From Streptomyces minutiscleroticus (lineage in GTDB: Bacteria; Actinomycetota; Actinomycetes; Streptomycetales; Streptomycetaceae): a DNA stretch of 64,000 nt. Both the position numbers and the translations under genes were made by a program. Positions 34,767 through 43,360 of this stretch are shown piece by piece; positions within the stretch are counted from its first letter, which is position 1; every line of letters starts with the position of its first letter. The notes beneath the pieces were generated by a model. It did no database searches and was not told where the DNA came from. It worked only from the letters and a program-made list of their open reading frames with translations. The DNA lies in contig NZ_BMVU01000028.1 in the NCBI RefSeq assembly GCF_014650875.1, positions 48,220 to 112,219 on the forward strand, written 5' to 3'.

Positions 34767-35447
34767 TCAGCCGCGCCCGCGGCCGTCCTGTCCGGGCCAC
34801 GACTGCGGGTCCCAGAGGGCCGAGCGGCGCAGGGACGCGGGGCAGTGGAGGTAGATCTCGTCGATCTCCAGCAGGAGGGCGAGCTGGGGGCGCCTGCCGT
34901 CCGGGGCGGTCATCGCGTCGAAGAACGGGGCGTCCGTCAGGATGCGGGCGCGGCCGTTGACGCGCAGGACCTCCTTGCCTCCCGGGATCAGGTAGAGCAG
35001 GCCCGCGTGCGGGTTCTCCAGGATGTTGTGGAAGCTGTCCGCCCGCCGGTTGCCGGGCCGGTCCGGCAGCGCGATGGTGCCGTCGTCGACGACGTGCGTG
35101 AAGCCGGGGCCGTCGCCGCGCGGCGAGACGTCGCAGTTGCCGAGGGCGTCGGAGGTGGCCAGCAGGCAGAAGGGCGAGCGGGCCAGGATGTCCCGGTCGT
35201 CGTCGGTCAGCTCGGCGTGCACCTTGTCGATGACGATGCGGTACGGCTCCCCCATCAGCTCGCGCAGCCGGCCGTGCGAGCGAAGCTCCACGTAGCCGTC
35301 GGCGGGGGCGGTGGCCGGCCGGTCCGCGGTCGCGTCGATGGTGTCAGGCAAGCCGGCTCCCGGGGTCGAGGCGTCCGGCGCGCCGGACGGAGGTGTGACG
35401 GGCGGAGGGCGACCGGGCTGCTCCGCGCCGCACACCGCTGATTGCAT
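34767..35447 (-). CDS. PPOX-class FMN-dependent flavoprotein
   Basis: A 226-residue protein of the pyridoxamine 5'-phosphate oxidase-like family (MSMEG_1061 type). An unstructured N-terminus (1-50) precedes the split-barrel domain: ARSPFCLLATSDALGNCDVSPRGD, then IALPDRPGNRRADSFHNILEN and GLLYLIPGGKEVLRVNGRARI. These residues bind flavin or F420 phosphate. It probably reduces an unknown substrate in the cytoplasm. ATG 35447 lies just after a -10-like GATAAG, so its leader is very short. It is divergent from the siderophore importer and shares the iron box, so it is probably iron-repressed too. Confidence 0.8.
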   Translation of the reverse strand: MQSAVCGAEQPGRPPPVTPPSGAPDASTPGAGLPDTIDATADRPATAPADGYVELRSHGRLRELMGEPYRIVIDKVHAELTDDDRDILARSPFCLLATSDALGNCDVSPRGDGPGFTHVVDDGTIALPDRPGNRRADSFHNILENPHAGLLYLIPGGKEVLRVNGRARILTDAPFFDAMTAPDGRRPQLALLLEIDEIYLHCPASLRRSALWDPQSWPGQDGRGRG

Positions 35448-35465
35448 GTAGCACCTTATCTGATG

Positions 35466-35484
35466 TTAGGTTCGCCTTACCTAA
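35466..35484. promoter_or_regulatory. DmdR1/IdeR-type iron box
   Basis: TTAGGTTCGCCTTACCTAA is a 19-bp near-perfect palindrome matching the actinobacterial iron box TTAGGTTAGGCTCACCTAA. It lies between the PPOX gene and the siderophore importer. Iron-loaded DmdR1 would repress both. Confidence 0.88.
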
Positions 35485-35605
35485 GCAACCGGATGCGTCC
35501 GCTCCGGCGATGTCGGCCGCCCTCGCGCACCCACCCAAGGAACCAGCACATGCGCCCTGTCCCCCGTCCCCGGCCGGCCCGCGCCCCCCGGCGCGCCGGA
35601 CGCCC

Positions 35606-36670
35606 GTGAGCACCGCCGTCGCCGCCCCCGGGCCGGCCGGGCGGGAGCGGGCGCAGACCGGGCGGCGCCACGGCGCCAAGGCCCTCACCACCGGCCTCTT
35701 CCTGCTGGCGGTGGCACTGCTGGCCGCCGTCGCGCTCAGCCTGGCCGTCGGCTCGGGCGACGTGCCGCTGCGCGACGTCGTCCACGGCGTGTTCGACCCG
35801 GACCGCTCCGTGCGCGGCCAGCTCGTCGTCCAGGAGGTGCGGATCCCGCGCACGCTGGCCGGCCTGCTGGCCGGCGCGGCCCTCGGACTGGCCGGCACCG
35901 TGATGCAGGGCGTCACCCGCAACCCGCTCGCCGACCCCGGCCTGCTCGGCATCAACGCGGGCGCGGCCGTCACCGTCGTCTTCGCCATGAGCGTGCTGTC
36001 CCTGACCGAGCCCGAGCAGTACATCTGGTTCGGCTTCCTCGGCGCCTGCCTGGCGGCCGGACTCGTCTACGGGGTGGCGAGCCTGGGGCGCGAGGGCGCC
36101 ACGCCCGTCAAGCTCGCCCTCGCCGGAGCCGCCGCCACCGCGCTGCTGATCTCGCTGACGGACACCATGCTCCTCACCGACGGCAGGACCTACGACCAGT
36201 ACCGGTTCTGGCAGGTCGGCGCCCTGGACGGCCGCGACCTCGACGTCCTCCTCCAGGCGCTGCCCTTCATCGTCGCGGGCGGCGTCCTGGCCCTGTGCAT
36301 GGGGCCGCGGCTCAACGGCCTGGCCCTCGGCGACGACCTGGCCCGCGGCCTCGGCCAGCGGGTCTCCGTCGCCCGGCTCCTGGGAGCCGGCGGCGTCGTC
36401 CTGCTGTGCGGGGCGGCGACCGCGATCGCCGGGCCCATCGGCTTCGTCGGCCTCGCGGTGCCGCACGCGGTGCGGATGTTCACCGGACCCGACTACCGCT
36501 GGATCCTGCCCTACAGCGCGGTCCTCGCACCGACGTTCCTGCTGGCCGCCGACGTCCTCGGCCGCGTCGTGGCCCCGCCCGGCGAGGTCCAGGTGGGCGT
36601 CGTCACCGCCGCGGTGGGCTGCGTGCCGTTCATCCTGCTGGTCCGTCGGCGCGGGCAGGTGGAACTGTGA
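35606..36670 (+). CDS. FecCD-family siderophore ABC permease, subunit 1
   Basis: A 354-residue permease with about nine or ten helices. RIPRTLAGLLAGAALGLAGTVMQGVTRNPLADPGLLGINAGA is the defining segment of the BtuC/FecCD family, and GFVGLAVPHAVRMFTGPDYR is the cytoplasmic coupling helix that meets the ATPase. It forms a channel with the next gene's product for ferric siderophores. GTG 35606 gives the usual family length; ATG 35510 is an alternative with 32 extra Pro-rich residues. The stop overlaps the next GTG (GTGA). It is first in the iron-box operon. Confidence 0.88.
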   Translation: MSTAVAAPGPAGRERAQTGRRHGAKALTTGLFLLAVALLAAVALSLAVGSGDVPLRDVVHGVFDPDRSVRGQLVVQEVRIPRTLAGLLAGAALGLAGTVMQGVTRNPLADPGLLGINAGAAVTVVFAMSVLSLTEPEQYIWFGFLGACLAAGLVYGVASLGREGATPVKLALAGAAATALLISLTDTMLLTDGRTYDQYRFWQVGALDGRDLDVLLQALPFIVAGGVLALCMGPRLNGLALGDDLARGLGQRVSVARLLGAGGVVLLCGAATAIAGPIGFVGLAVPHAVRMFTGPDYRWILPYSAVLAPTFLLAADVLGRVVAPPGEVQVGVVTAAVGCVPFILLVRRRGQVEL

Positions 36671-37746
36671 CCGGCACCGGGACCACCACCGTGGAGGCCG
36701 CCGTCGCGGGCACCGCGCCCCGGGACGCCGTCGCGCGCGTCGAGCGGCTGCACCGCGGCCGGCGGATCCGCTTCGCCGCGGTCTGCCTGGGCCTGGCGCT
36801 CGTCGCGCTGGCCGCGCTGCTGCTGTCCCTCGCGGTCGGCGACATCGACGTACCGCTGCCCGACGTGTGGGCCGTCCTCACCGGCGGCGGCGACCCGGGG
36901 AGCCGGTTCGTCGTCCACGAACTGCGGCTGCCCCGCGCCCTGCTGGCCCTCGTCGTCGGCTGCTGCTTCGGCCTGTCGGGAGCCGTCTTCCAGGCCCTGC
37001 TGCGCAACCCCCTGGCCAGCCCCGACGTCATCGGCGTCACCTCCGGGGCCGGCGCCGCCGCCGTCCTGTCCTCGATGGCGTTCGGCCTCAGCGGCCTCGC
37101 CCTGTCCGGCGGCGCCCTGGTGGGCGCGCTCGCCGCGGGCACCCTCATCTACCTGCTGGCGTGGCGGGGCGGGGTCGGCCGGTTCGTGCTCATCGGCATC
37201 GGTGTCGGCACCGGACTGGTCAGCCTGCGCTCCTACCTGATGACCCGGGCCGAGGTCACCGAGGCGCAGAACGCGTTCCTGTGGCTGACCGGCAGCCTCA
37301 ACGGCCGCTCCTGGACCCAGCTGTGGCCCCTGCTCGGCTGCGTCGCCGTCCTGCTGCCGCTCACCCTGGCGGCCTCCCGCGGCCTCGGCGCGCTCCAGCT
37401 CGGCGACGAGGCGGCCGCCGGGCTCGGCGCCCGGGTCGAGCGCAGCCGCCTCGCCCTGCTGGCCTGCGCCACCGCCCTGGTGGGGGTGGGGACGGCGGCC
37501 GCGGGTCCCATCGGCTTCGTCGCCTTCGTCTGCCCGCCCGTCGCCCGGCGGCTGCTGCCCGGGCACGGCGCCGCCCTGGTGCCCTCCGCCCTGACCGGCG
37601 CGGCGCTGGTCTGCCTGGCCGACTTCGTCGCCCAGCACCTCCTGCCGCACACCCAGCTCCCCGTGGGCGTGGTCACGAGCATCGTCGGAGCGCCGTACCT
37701 GCTGTGGCTGCTCGCCCGCGCCAACCGTGTGGGCCGGGGCGGCTGA
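36667..37746 (+). CDS. FecCD-family siderophore ABC permease, subunit 2
   Basis: A 359-residue paralogue of the upstream permease. RLPRALLALVVGCCFGLSGAVFQALLRNPLASPDVIGVTSGAG is the family signature, and GFVAFVCPPVARRLLPGHGA is the coupling helix. About nine helices start at residue 36. Together with subunit 1 it makes the heterodimeric membrane pore of the importer. GTG 36667 overlaps the upstream stop by four bases, giving tight stoichiometry. The ATPase gene starts 64 nt downstream. Confidence 0.88.
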   Translation: MTGTGTTTVEAAVAGTAPRDAVARVERLHRGRRIRFAAVCLGLALVALAALLLSLAVGDIDVPLPDVWAVLTGGGDPGSRFVVHELRLPRALLALVVGCCFGLSGAVFQALLRNPLASPDVIGVTSGAGAAAVLSSMAFGLSGLALSGGALVGALAAGTLIYLLAWRGGVGRFVLIGIGVGTGLVSLRSYLMTRAEVTEAQNAFLWLTGSLNGRSWTQLWPLLGCVAVLLPLTLAASRGLGALQLGDEAAAGLGARVERSRLALLACATALVGVGTAAAGPIGFVAFVCPPVARRLLPGHGAALVPSALTGAALVCLADFVAQHLLPHTQLPVGVVTSIVGAPYLLWLLARANRVGRGG

Positions 37747-37810
37747 CGTGCCCCGCACCCCTTCCACCACCACCCCGGCCGCGCAGGCCGGGTCCGACAA
37801 GGAGACGACG

Positions 37811-38626
37811 GTGACGTCCCAGCACACCCTCCAGGCCCGCGGCCTCGGCCTCGGCTACGGGGAGCGCGAGATCATCTCCGGCCTGGACGTCGAGCTGCCG
37901 CCGGGCCGCTTCACCGTCGTCGTCGGCCCCAACGCCTGCGGCAAGTCGACGCTGCTGCGCGCCATGGCGCGGCTGCTGACCCCGACGGCGGGCACGGTCC
38001 TGCTCGACGGCCGCGACATCCACCACACGTCCACCAAGGAGGTCGCCGCCCGTCTCGGCGTGCTGCCGCAGACGCCCGTGGCGCCCGACGGCATCACCGT
38101 CGCCGACCTCGTCGGCCGCGGCCGCTACCCGCACCAGGGCTGGTTCCGCAGGTGGACCGCGGCCGACAGCGAGGCCGTCGGCGCGGCGATGCTCGCCACC
38201 GACGTCCTCGACCTCGCCGGCCGGTCCGTCGACGAGCTCTCCGGCGGGCAGCGCCAGCGCGTGTGGATCGCCATGGCCCTCGCGCAGGAGACCGACGTCC
38301 TGCTCCTGGACGAGCCCACCACCTACCTCGACATCAGCCACCAGCTGGACGTCCTCGACCTGCTGACCGACCTCAACCGGAAGCGCGGCGTCACCCTCGC
38401 CGTGGTCCTGCACGACCTCAACCTGGCCTGCCGCTACGCCGACCACCTGATCGCCATGAAGGCCGGCCGCGTCGTCGCCGAGGGCGCACCGTCCGACGTC
38501 GTGACCGAGTCCCTGGTCCACGACGTGTTCGGGCTGCGCAACACCGTCGTCCCCGACCCCGCGTCCGGCACCCCGATGGTGGTGCCGCTCGGCCGGCACC
38601 ACGTCACCAGCCCCGCCCCGCAGTAA
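37811..38626 (+). CDS. FecE-type siderophore ABC transporter ATPase
   Basis: A 271-residue ATPase that powers ferric-siderophore import. Walker A, GPNACGKST, is at 39-47; note Ala-Cys where Gly-Ala/Ser-Gly is common in this family. The Q-loop is in LPQTPVAPDG, the signature LSGGQRQRV, and Walker B VLLLDEPTTYLD, followed by the switch His in VLHDLNLA. GTG 37811 is preferred because AAGGAG is six bases upstream; GTG 37748 would add 21 unconserved residues. It works with the two FecCD permeases and the lipoprotein downstream. Confidence 0.9.
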   Translation: MTSQHTLQARGLGLGYGEREIISGLDVELPPGRFTVVVGPNACGKSTLLRAMARLLTPTAGTVLLDGRDIHHTSTKEVAARLGVLPQTPVAPDGITVADLVGRGRYPHQGWFRRWTAADSEAVGAAMLATDVLDLAGRSVDELSGGQRQRVWIAMALAQETDVLLLDEPTTYLDISHQLDVLDLLTDLNRKRGVTLAVVLHDLNLACRYADHLIAMKAGRVVAEGAPSDVVTESLVHDVFGLRNTVVPDPASGTPMVVPLGRHHVTSPAPQ

Positions 38627-38647
38627 GCGCACACGGAAAGAGTTCCC

Positions 38648-39670
38648 ATGTCCTCGCACCTCCCCGGCAGACGCCGCCTCGCCTCCCGCCTGCTCACCGG
38701 CCTGTTCGCCCTCACCCTCGCGGGCGCCGCGGCCGGCTGCGGCTCCTCCGACGACGACAGCGCGCCGGCCTCCTCCTCCAAGAGCACGGCGTCGTCCGGG
38801 GCGTTCCCGGCGAAGGTCGCCACGAAGTTCGGCACCGTGACCGTGGACGAGCGGCCCGAGCGCGTGGTCGCGCTCGGCTGGGGCGACGCCGAGACCGCGC
38901 TGGCCCTCGGCGTGCAGCCGGTGGGCCAGAGCGACTGGCTCGCCTTCGGCGGCGACGGCGTCGGCCCCTGGGCCGAGGGCAGGTACGACAGGAGCCCCGA
39001 GAAGATCGGCACGCTGGAGCCCGAGTACGAGAAGATCGCGGCGCTCAGGCCGGACCTGATCCTCGACGTCAAGTCCAGCGGCGACCAGAACCGCTACGAC
39101 ACCCTCAGCAAGATCGCCCCGACCATCGGCGTGCCGAAGGGCGGCGACCAGTACAAGACCGGCTGGAAGAAGCAGACCACCATGGTCGCCCAGGCCCTCG
39201 GCCTGGCCGACGAGGGCGACGAGCTCATCGCCGAGACCGAGAAGGAGTTCGGGGCCGCGGCCGAGGAGCACCCGGAGTTCAAGGACAGGACGATCACGCT
39301 CGGGTCGCGCACCTCCGTCGGCTGGGGCGCCTACGTGCACGGCACGGACCGGGTGGACTTCGTCGAGCGGCTCGGCTTCGAGAACAACCCGAAGGTCGAG
39401 GCGGAGGCCGGCGAGGGCTTCTCCGTGACGGTCTCGGAGGAGAACCTGCAGATGCTCGACGCGGACCTGGTGGTGATGGCGCCGATCGGCATCGCGGCCT
39501 CGAAGATCAGCGACGACGCGCTGTACAAGGCGGTGCCGGCCGTGAAGGACGGACACGACGTCGTCTTCGACGACTCCGACATCAGCCAGGCGTTCGCCAC
39601 CAACTCCGTGCTGTCCATCGGCTACGCGCTCGACAAGGTCGTCCCGCTGTTCGCCGACGCCCTGAAGTAA
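38648..39670 (+). CDS. Iron-siderophore-binding lipoprotein (FecB type)
   Basis: A 340-residue lipoprotein. A lipobox LAGAAAGC places the lipidated Cys at residue 31, after a basic RRRLASRLL start. A Ser/Asp linker leads to the two-lobed class III binding protein: VDERPERVVALGWGDAETALALGV, then KIGTLEPEYEKIAALRPDLIL. It would capture ferric siderophore outside the membrane and deliver it to the FecCD pore. ATG 38648 follows AAAGAG. It is last in the iron-box operon, which ends at a strong hairpin. Confidence 0.9.
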   Translation: MSSHLPGRRRLASRLLTGLFALTLAGAAAGCGSSDDDSAPASSSKSTASSGAFPAKVATKFGTVTVDERPERVVALGWGDAETALALGVQPVGQSDWLAFGGDGVGPWAEGRYDRSPEKIGTLEPEYEKIAALRPDLILDVKSSGDQNRYDTLSKIAPTIGVPKGGDQYKTGWKKQTTMVAQALGLADEGDELIAETEKEFGAAAEEHPEFKDRTITLGSRTSVGWGAYVHGTDRVDFVERLGFENNPKVEAEAGEGFSVTVSEENLQMLDADLVVMAPIGIAASKISDDALYKAVPAVKDGHDVVFDDSDISQAFATNSVLSIGYALDKVVPLFADALK

Positions 39671-39685
39671 CCGGCCGTACCGCCA

Positions 39686-39731
39686 CCGGTCGGGGGCGGA
39701 CGCCGTCGCCGCGGCGTCCGGCCCCGACCGG
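39686..39731 (+). terminator. Terminator of the siderophore importer operon
   Basis: A 19-pair stem with one G-G mismatch (39686-39704 with 39713-39731) closes an 8-nt loop, 16 nt past the lipoprotein stop. Confidence 0.85.
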
Positions 39732-39868
39732 CGAACAAGCCGCACACCGTAACCAAACGGACATTCCCGCTCGACGGTTCCCGCCGGGCGGGTCCGTGCG
39801 CAGCCTCACGCCGGTTCCTTCGGCGGTGTCTGCTGGCCGTTCCCCATGCCGGAAAGTACGATCACCCA

Positions 39869-40405
39869 ATGTCTGACACGACCGATACCGCACCCGGCTG
39901 GCTGGCCCCCGAGGAACTCGAGATGGCCCGCGCCCGTATGCCGATCCTGTACGTCGAAGCAGTGCCCGTGCGGGTGGACGACACCGGCGAAGTGACACAG
40001 GTCGGACTGCTGCTGCGCATCGGGCCGGACGGCACGGTCAGCCGCACCCTCGTCTCCGGCCGGGTGCTGCACCACGAGCGGGTCCGCGACGCCCTGCTGC
40101 GGCACCTGGAGAAGGACCTCGGACCGGTGGCGCTCCCCCGGGTCCCCGCCTCCCTGCAGCCCTTCACCGTCGCGGAGTACTTCCCGACGCAGGGGATCAC
40201 ACCGTTCCACGACCCGCGCCAGCACGCGGTGTCCCTCGCCTACATCGTCCCGGTGACCGGCGACTGCCGGCCCCGCCAGGACGCGCTGGACCTCGTCTGG
40301 TTCAGCCCGCAGGAGGCGGCGTCGGCCGTCGTCCAGAACGACATGCCGGGAGGCCAGGGCGTCCTGCTCAAGCAGGCCCTCGCGCACGTCGGCTGCCTGC
40401 CCTGA
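39869..40405 (+). CDS. NUDIX-like hydrolase, DUF4916 family
   Basis: A 178-residue cytoplasmic protein. APGWLAPEELEMARARMPILYVEAVPVRVDD is the opening of the DUF4916 branch of NUDIX proteins. The NUDIX box itself is poorly preserved: the expected G-x5-E-x7-REUxEExGU region reads SGRVLHHERVRDALLRHLEKDLG, lacking several glutamates, so hydrolase activity is doubtful. AVSLAYIVPVTGDCRPRQDALDLVWFSPQEA fits the NUDIX fold. ATG 39869 has no strong ribosome site. It is monocistronic. Confidence 0.75.
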   Translation: MSDTTDTAPGWLAPEELEMARARMPILYVEAVPVRVDDTGEVTQVGLLLRIGPDGTVSRTLVSGRVLHHERVRDALLRHLEKDLGPVALPRVPASLQPFTVAEYFPTQGITPFHDPRQHAVSLAYIVPVTGDCRPRQDALDLVWFSPQEAASAVVQNDMPGGQGVLLKQALAHVGCLP

Positions 40406-40410
40406 AGGGG

Positions 40411-40450
40411 CCGGGCCGCCGGCCCGGCGAGAGCCGGCGGCTCCGCCGGC
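40411..40450 (+). terminator. Double-hairpin terminator after the NUDIX-like gene
   Basis: Two adjacent hairpins, CCGGGCC-GCC-GGCCCGG (40411-40427) and GCCGGCGG-CT-CCGCCGGC (40433-40450), follow the stop by six bases. Confidence 0.65.
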
Positions 40451-40551
40451 CGCACACGCCGCGCGGCCCCGCGCCGCGCCGACGGGCGGTCGCCGCGACG
40501 GGCGGCGGCCGCCCGTCCGCACGCCGCGGTCCGGCACCGAAGCCCCTGGAA

Positions 40552-40586
40552 TCCTCAACTCCGTTAGTGAGAAAGGGAGTTGGGGA
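40552..40586 (+). promoter_or_regulatory. Inverted-repeat operator candidate upstream of the cupin gene
   Basis: Arms TCCTCAACTCC (40552-40562) and GGAGTTGGGGA (40576-40586) pair at 10 of 11 positions around a 13-nt spacer. The site is about 140 nt before the cupin start. The regulator is unknown. Confidence 0.5.
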
Positions 40587-40726
40587 GCGATCCACCCTCT
40601 CCTGACCATCGGCACGGCCCACCTCGCCGACCTACGGTACGCACTGTCCCCTCGGCACGGCCCGCCTCCCGGGCCGCCACCGGGGACGCGCGACCCACTG
40701 TTCACACGCGAGAGAGGGACGACTCC

Positions 40727-41173
40727 ATGCGCACTGCCACCCGTGCGGGCCTCGCCGCCGCCGTGACCGCCGCCGTGACCGTCGGCCTGTCGACGGCCGC
40801 GGGCGCGGCCCACGCCACCCCGAGCGGTCCCGGCGTCACCGGCAGAGTCATCGCCCACACCACGCACGGCGGCACCGACTACATACTCCGCGAGATCACC
40901 GTTCCGCCCGGCGAGGGCACCGGCTGGCACTACCACGACGGCCCCCTGTACGGGTACGTCGCGCGGGGCACGCTCAGCCACTTCGACACCACGTGCGCCT
41001 CCGACGGCGTCCACCCGGCCGGCAGCACCCTGGAGGAGCCGTCCGGGGCCGGCCACGTGCACATCGGCCGCAACCTGGGGGCGGACCCCGTGGTGCTGAA
41101 GGTCCTCTACGTCCTCCCGCACGGCGCACCGCTGTCGCGGGACGCCCCGAACCCGGGGTGCGACTTCGAGTGA
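40727..41173 (+). CDS. Secreted cupin-domain protein
   Basis: A 148-residue protein. Residues 1-32 are a Sec signal peptide ending TAAGAAHATP. The mature part is a single cupin barrel: REITVPPGEGTGWHYHDGPLYGYVARGTLSHF carries motif 1 with its two His (GWHYHDG), and SGAGHVHIGRNLGADPV is motif 2. These residues bind a metal. Two cysteines near residues 88 and 145 may form a disulfide outside the cell. Substrate is unknown. ATG 40727 follows GAGAGGGA. A palindrome sits about 140 nt upstream. Confidence 0.8.
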   Translation: MRTATRAGLAAAVTAAVTVGLSTAAGAAHATPSGPGVTGRVIAHTTHGGTDYILREITVPPGEGTGWHYHDGPLYGYVARGTLSHFDTTCASDGVHPAGSTLEEPSGAGHVHIGRNLGADPVVLKVLYVLPHGAPLSRDAPNPGCDFE

Positions 41174-41200
41174 CACCGGGCCGCCCCGAGACCGGTGTCA
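41171..41200. terminator. Bidirectional terminator between cupin and SDR
   Basis: Nine-bp arms TGACACCGG and CCGGTGTCA surround a 12-nt loop. The first TGA is the cupin stop codon, and the convergent SDR stops at 41235. Confidence 0.65.
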
Positions 41201-41234
41201 CCGGGAGCGCGTCGTACGGCACGCCGTCGGCCCG

Positions 41235-42205
41235 TCAGCCGCCGTGGCCCTTGCGCACCGCCGCGTCCGCGAGGTCCCACAGGCGGTCCGCTGCCTCCGG
41301 GTCGAGGGCGTGGGCGGCGACACCGCCCGGCCGGTCCGCGCCGGGCCGGACGACCGGGGCTTCCTGGTTGTCCTCGAAGTAGCGGCCGGTCACGCCGTCC
41401 AGCAGCGGCGACGCCGCCAGGAGCGCGGAGGCCGCGGCCCCCTGCGGGGCGCTCTTGCAATACGGCTGCCGGACGATGTCGCCGTTGTCGTCGATCGCCC
41501 CCATCGCCCGCAGGGTGTCGTCGTCGAGGTGCCGCTGGAGGTTGGTGGTGATCCAGCCCGGGTTGAGGGCGTTGGCGGTGACGCCGTCCGCCGCCCAGCG
41601 GCGGGCGGCGCCCACGGCGAACAGCACGTCGGCGGTCTTGGACCGGGCGTAGGCCGCCCAGCGGTCGTACGGGCGCCGCTCGAAGTGCGGGTCGTCGAAG
41701 TCGAAGGGGGCGTCGCGGTGGGCGCCCGAGCTGACGACGACGAGGCGGGCGGACCCGGCGGCGCGCAGCGCGCCGTGCAGCGCCGAGGCCAGGGCGAAGT
41801 GGCCGAGGTGGTTGACGGCCAGGTGCATCTCCCAGCCCTCGGCGCTGGTCCGGCGGCTGGGCAGGGCCATGACCCCGGCGTTGGCGACGAGGATGTCGAG
41901 GGGGTGCTCCCAGGCGCGGGCGAAGGCCGCGACGGAGGCCAGGTCGGACAGGTCCAGGGCGCGTACGTCCACCGAGCCTGCGCCCGCGGCGGCGGCCAGG
42001 TCGCGCACGACGGGTGCGGCGGCGCGCGGGTGGCGACGGTGACGTCCGCGCCGGCCGACGCCAGCGCCCGGACCGTCTCGGTCCCGATGCCGGAGGCGCC
42101 GCCGGTCACCACGGCGCGGCGCCCGGTGAGGTCCGCCCCGGCGACGACCTCGGCGGCCGTGGCGTGGGAGCGGAAGGGTGTGGTGGTACGGGTGTGCTCG
42201 GACAC
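41235..42205 (-). pseudogene. Short-chain dehydrogenase/reductase broken by a one-base shift
   Basis: From ATG 42205 the frame reads a good SDR start: VVTGGASGIGTETVRALASAGADVTVATR with the TGxxxGxG cofactor site. Near 42030, before the expected second beta strand, the frame is lost. The continuation VVRDLAAAAGAGSVDVRALDLSDLASV, the ILVANAG motif and catalytic Tyr-x3-Lys (YARSK) are in the next frame, ending at 41235. The span is 971 nt, one short of a multiple of three. With one base restored it would be a normal 323-residue NAD(P)-dependent oxidoreductase. An assembly error is as likely as a true mutation. It is divergent from an AraC-type gene. Confidence 0.8.
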
Positions 42206-42330
42206 GGTGGGTCCTTCTCCTGCTCACGCTGTGATCGGTACGTCCACGACGCTACCGAGCGCTTTCCGTAGTCTGAATAACACAAGCTCCGAGAAACTTT
42301 CGCCATCGTCCAGACACGGAGAGAGGCGCC

Positions 42331-43281
42331 ATGGACCGGACCGATCCGCTGGAGGACGTGCTCGCCCTGCTCGACACCAGGGGCCACCTCTCCACGAGCC
42401 TCGTGGCGGGCGGCGCGTGGGCGCTGCGGTTCGACCCTCCGGTGGACGTGAAGTTCAACGCCGTCCGGCGCGGACGGTGTCTTCTGGAGGTCGAGGGCGC
42501 GGGGCCGCCGCTCGCGCTGGGCACCGGCGACTGCTTCCTGCTCACCCGGGCCCGGCCCTTCGTCCTGCGCAGCGCACCGGAGGACGCCTCGGGGGACGCA
42601 CCGGCGGCCGCGCCGGAGCCGGTGGCCGCCGGTCCGGTCTTCGCCGCGGCCCCGGACGGTGTCGCCCGCGTCGGGGACGGCGACGACGTGCTGCTGATCG
42701 GCGGCCGGTTCTCCTTCGGCGACCGGGCACGGGCGCTGCTGCTCGACGCGCTGCCCCCGGTGATCCACGTGCCCGCGGGCACCCGCCACGCGGAGACCGT
42801 GGGATGGGCCCTGGCGGAGATCGGCCGGGAGCTGCAGCACCGGCCCGCGGCCTCGACGCTCGTGGCCGAGCACCTGGCCGTGGTCATGCTGGTCCACGTG
42901 CTGCGCCTGCACCTCGCGGACGGGACGAACGGCGCCGCGGGCTGGCTGGTCGGGCTCGCCGACCCCGTGGCGGCCCCGGCCCTGGCCGCCCTGCACGGCC
43001 GCCCGGCGCACCCGTGGACCGTGGCGGAGCTGGCCGCGGTCAGCGGTGTGTCGCGGTCCACGCTCGCCGCGCGCTTCCGGCGGACGGTGGGTCAGGCGCC
43101 GCTGGACTGCCTCACACGGGGGCGCATCGAGCTGGCCTCGCGGCGGCTGCGGCAGGGCTCCGACACCGTCGCCGCCGTCGCCCGCGCCGTGGGCTACGGC
43201 TCGGAGAGCGCCCTCAGCACCGCCTTCAAGCGGGTCACCGGGAACTCGCCCCGCGCCCACCGCGACCGGAGGCGGACCTGA
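42331..43281 (+). CDS. AraC-family regulator with a cupin_6 sensor
   Basis: A 316-residue regulator. Residues 5-190 are the AraC-binding cupin_6 type: GAWALRFDPPVDVKFNAVRRGRCLL, then LALGTGDCFLLTRARPFVL. The C-terminal 100 residues are the double helix-turn-helix: WTVAELAAVSGVSRSTLAARFRRTVGQAPLDCLTRGRIELA and VAAVARAVGYGSESALSTAFKRVTGNSP. It probably activates the divergent SDR gene and itself from their 125-nt shared region. The start is ATG 42331 after GGAGAGAGG. Its target enzyme is frameshifted, so the circuit may be broken. Confidence 0.85.
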   Translation: MDRTDPLEDVLALLDTRGHLSTSLVAGGAWALRFDPPVDVKFNAVRRGRCLLEVEGAGPPLALGTGDCFLLTRARPFVLRSAPEDASGDAPAAAPEPVAAGPVFAAAPDGVARVGDGDDVLLIGGRFSFGDRARALLLDALPPVIHVPAGTRHAETVGWALAEIGRELQHRPAASTLVAEHLAVVMLVHVLRLHLADGTNGAAGWLVGLADPVAAPALAALHGRPAHPWTVAELAAVSGVSRSTLAARFRRTVGQAPLDCLTRGRIELASRRLRQGSDTVAAVARAVGYGSESALSTAFKRVTGNSPRAHRDRRRT

Positions 43282-43332
43282 CGGGCCCGGGGGAAGTCCG
43301 GCGGGCCCGAGGAGAGCCCGGCGGGCCGGGCG

Positions 43333-43354
43333 GGACCGGCGGGCCCGGCGGTCC
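43333..43354. terminator. Hairpin between convergent AraC and LLM genes
   Basis: GGACCG and CGGTCC (43333-43338, 43349-43354) close an inner GC-rich loop, amid several CCGGCGGGCC repeats in the 79-nt gap. Confidence 0.45.
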
Positions 43355-43360
43355 GGCGCG

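Noticed and set aside
39869..40405. A functional NUDIX hydrolase
   Set aside because: The NUDIX box lacks several conserved glutamates, so only the fold, not the activity, is supported.
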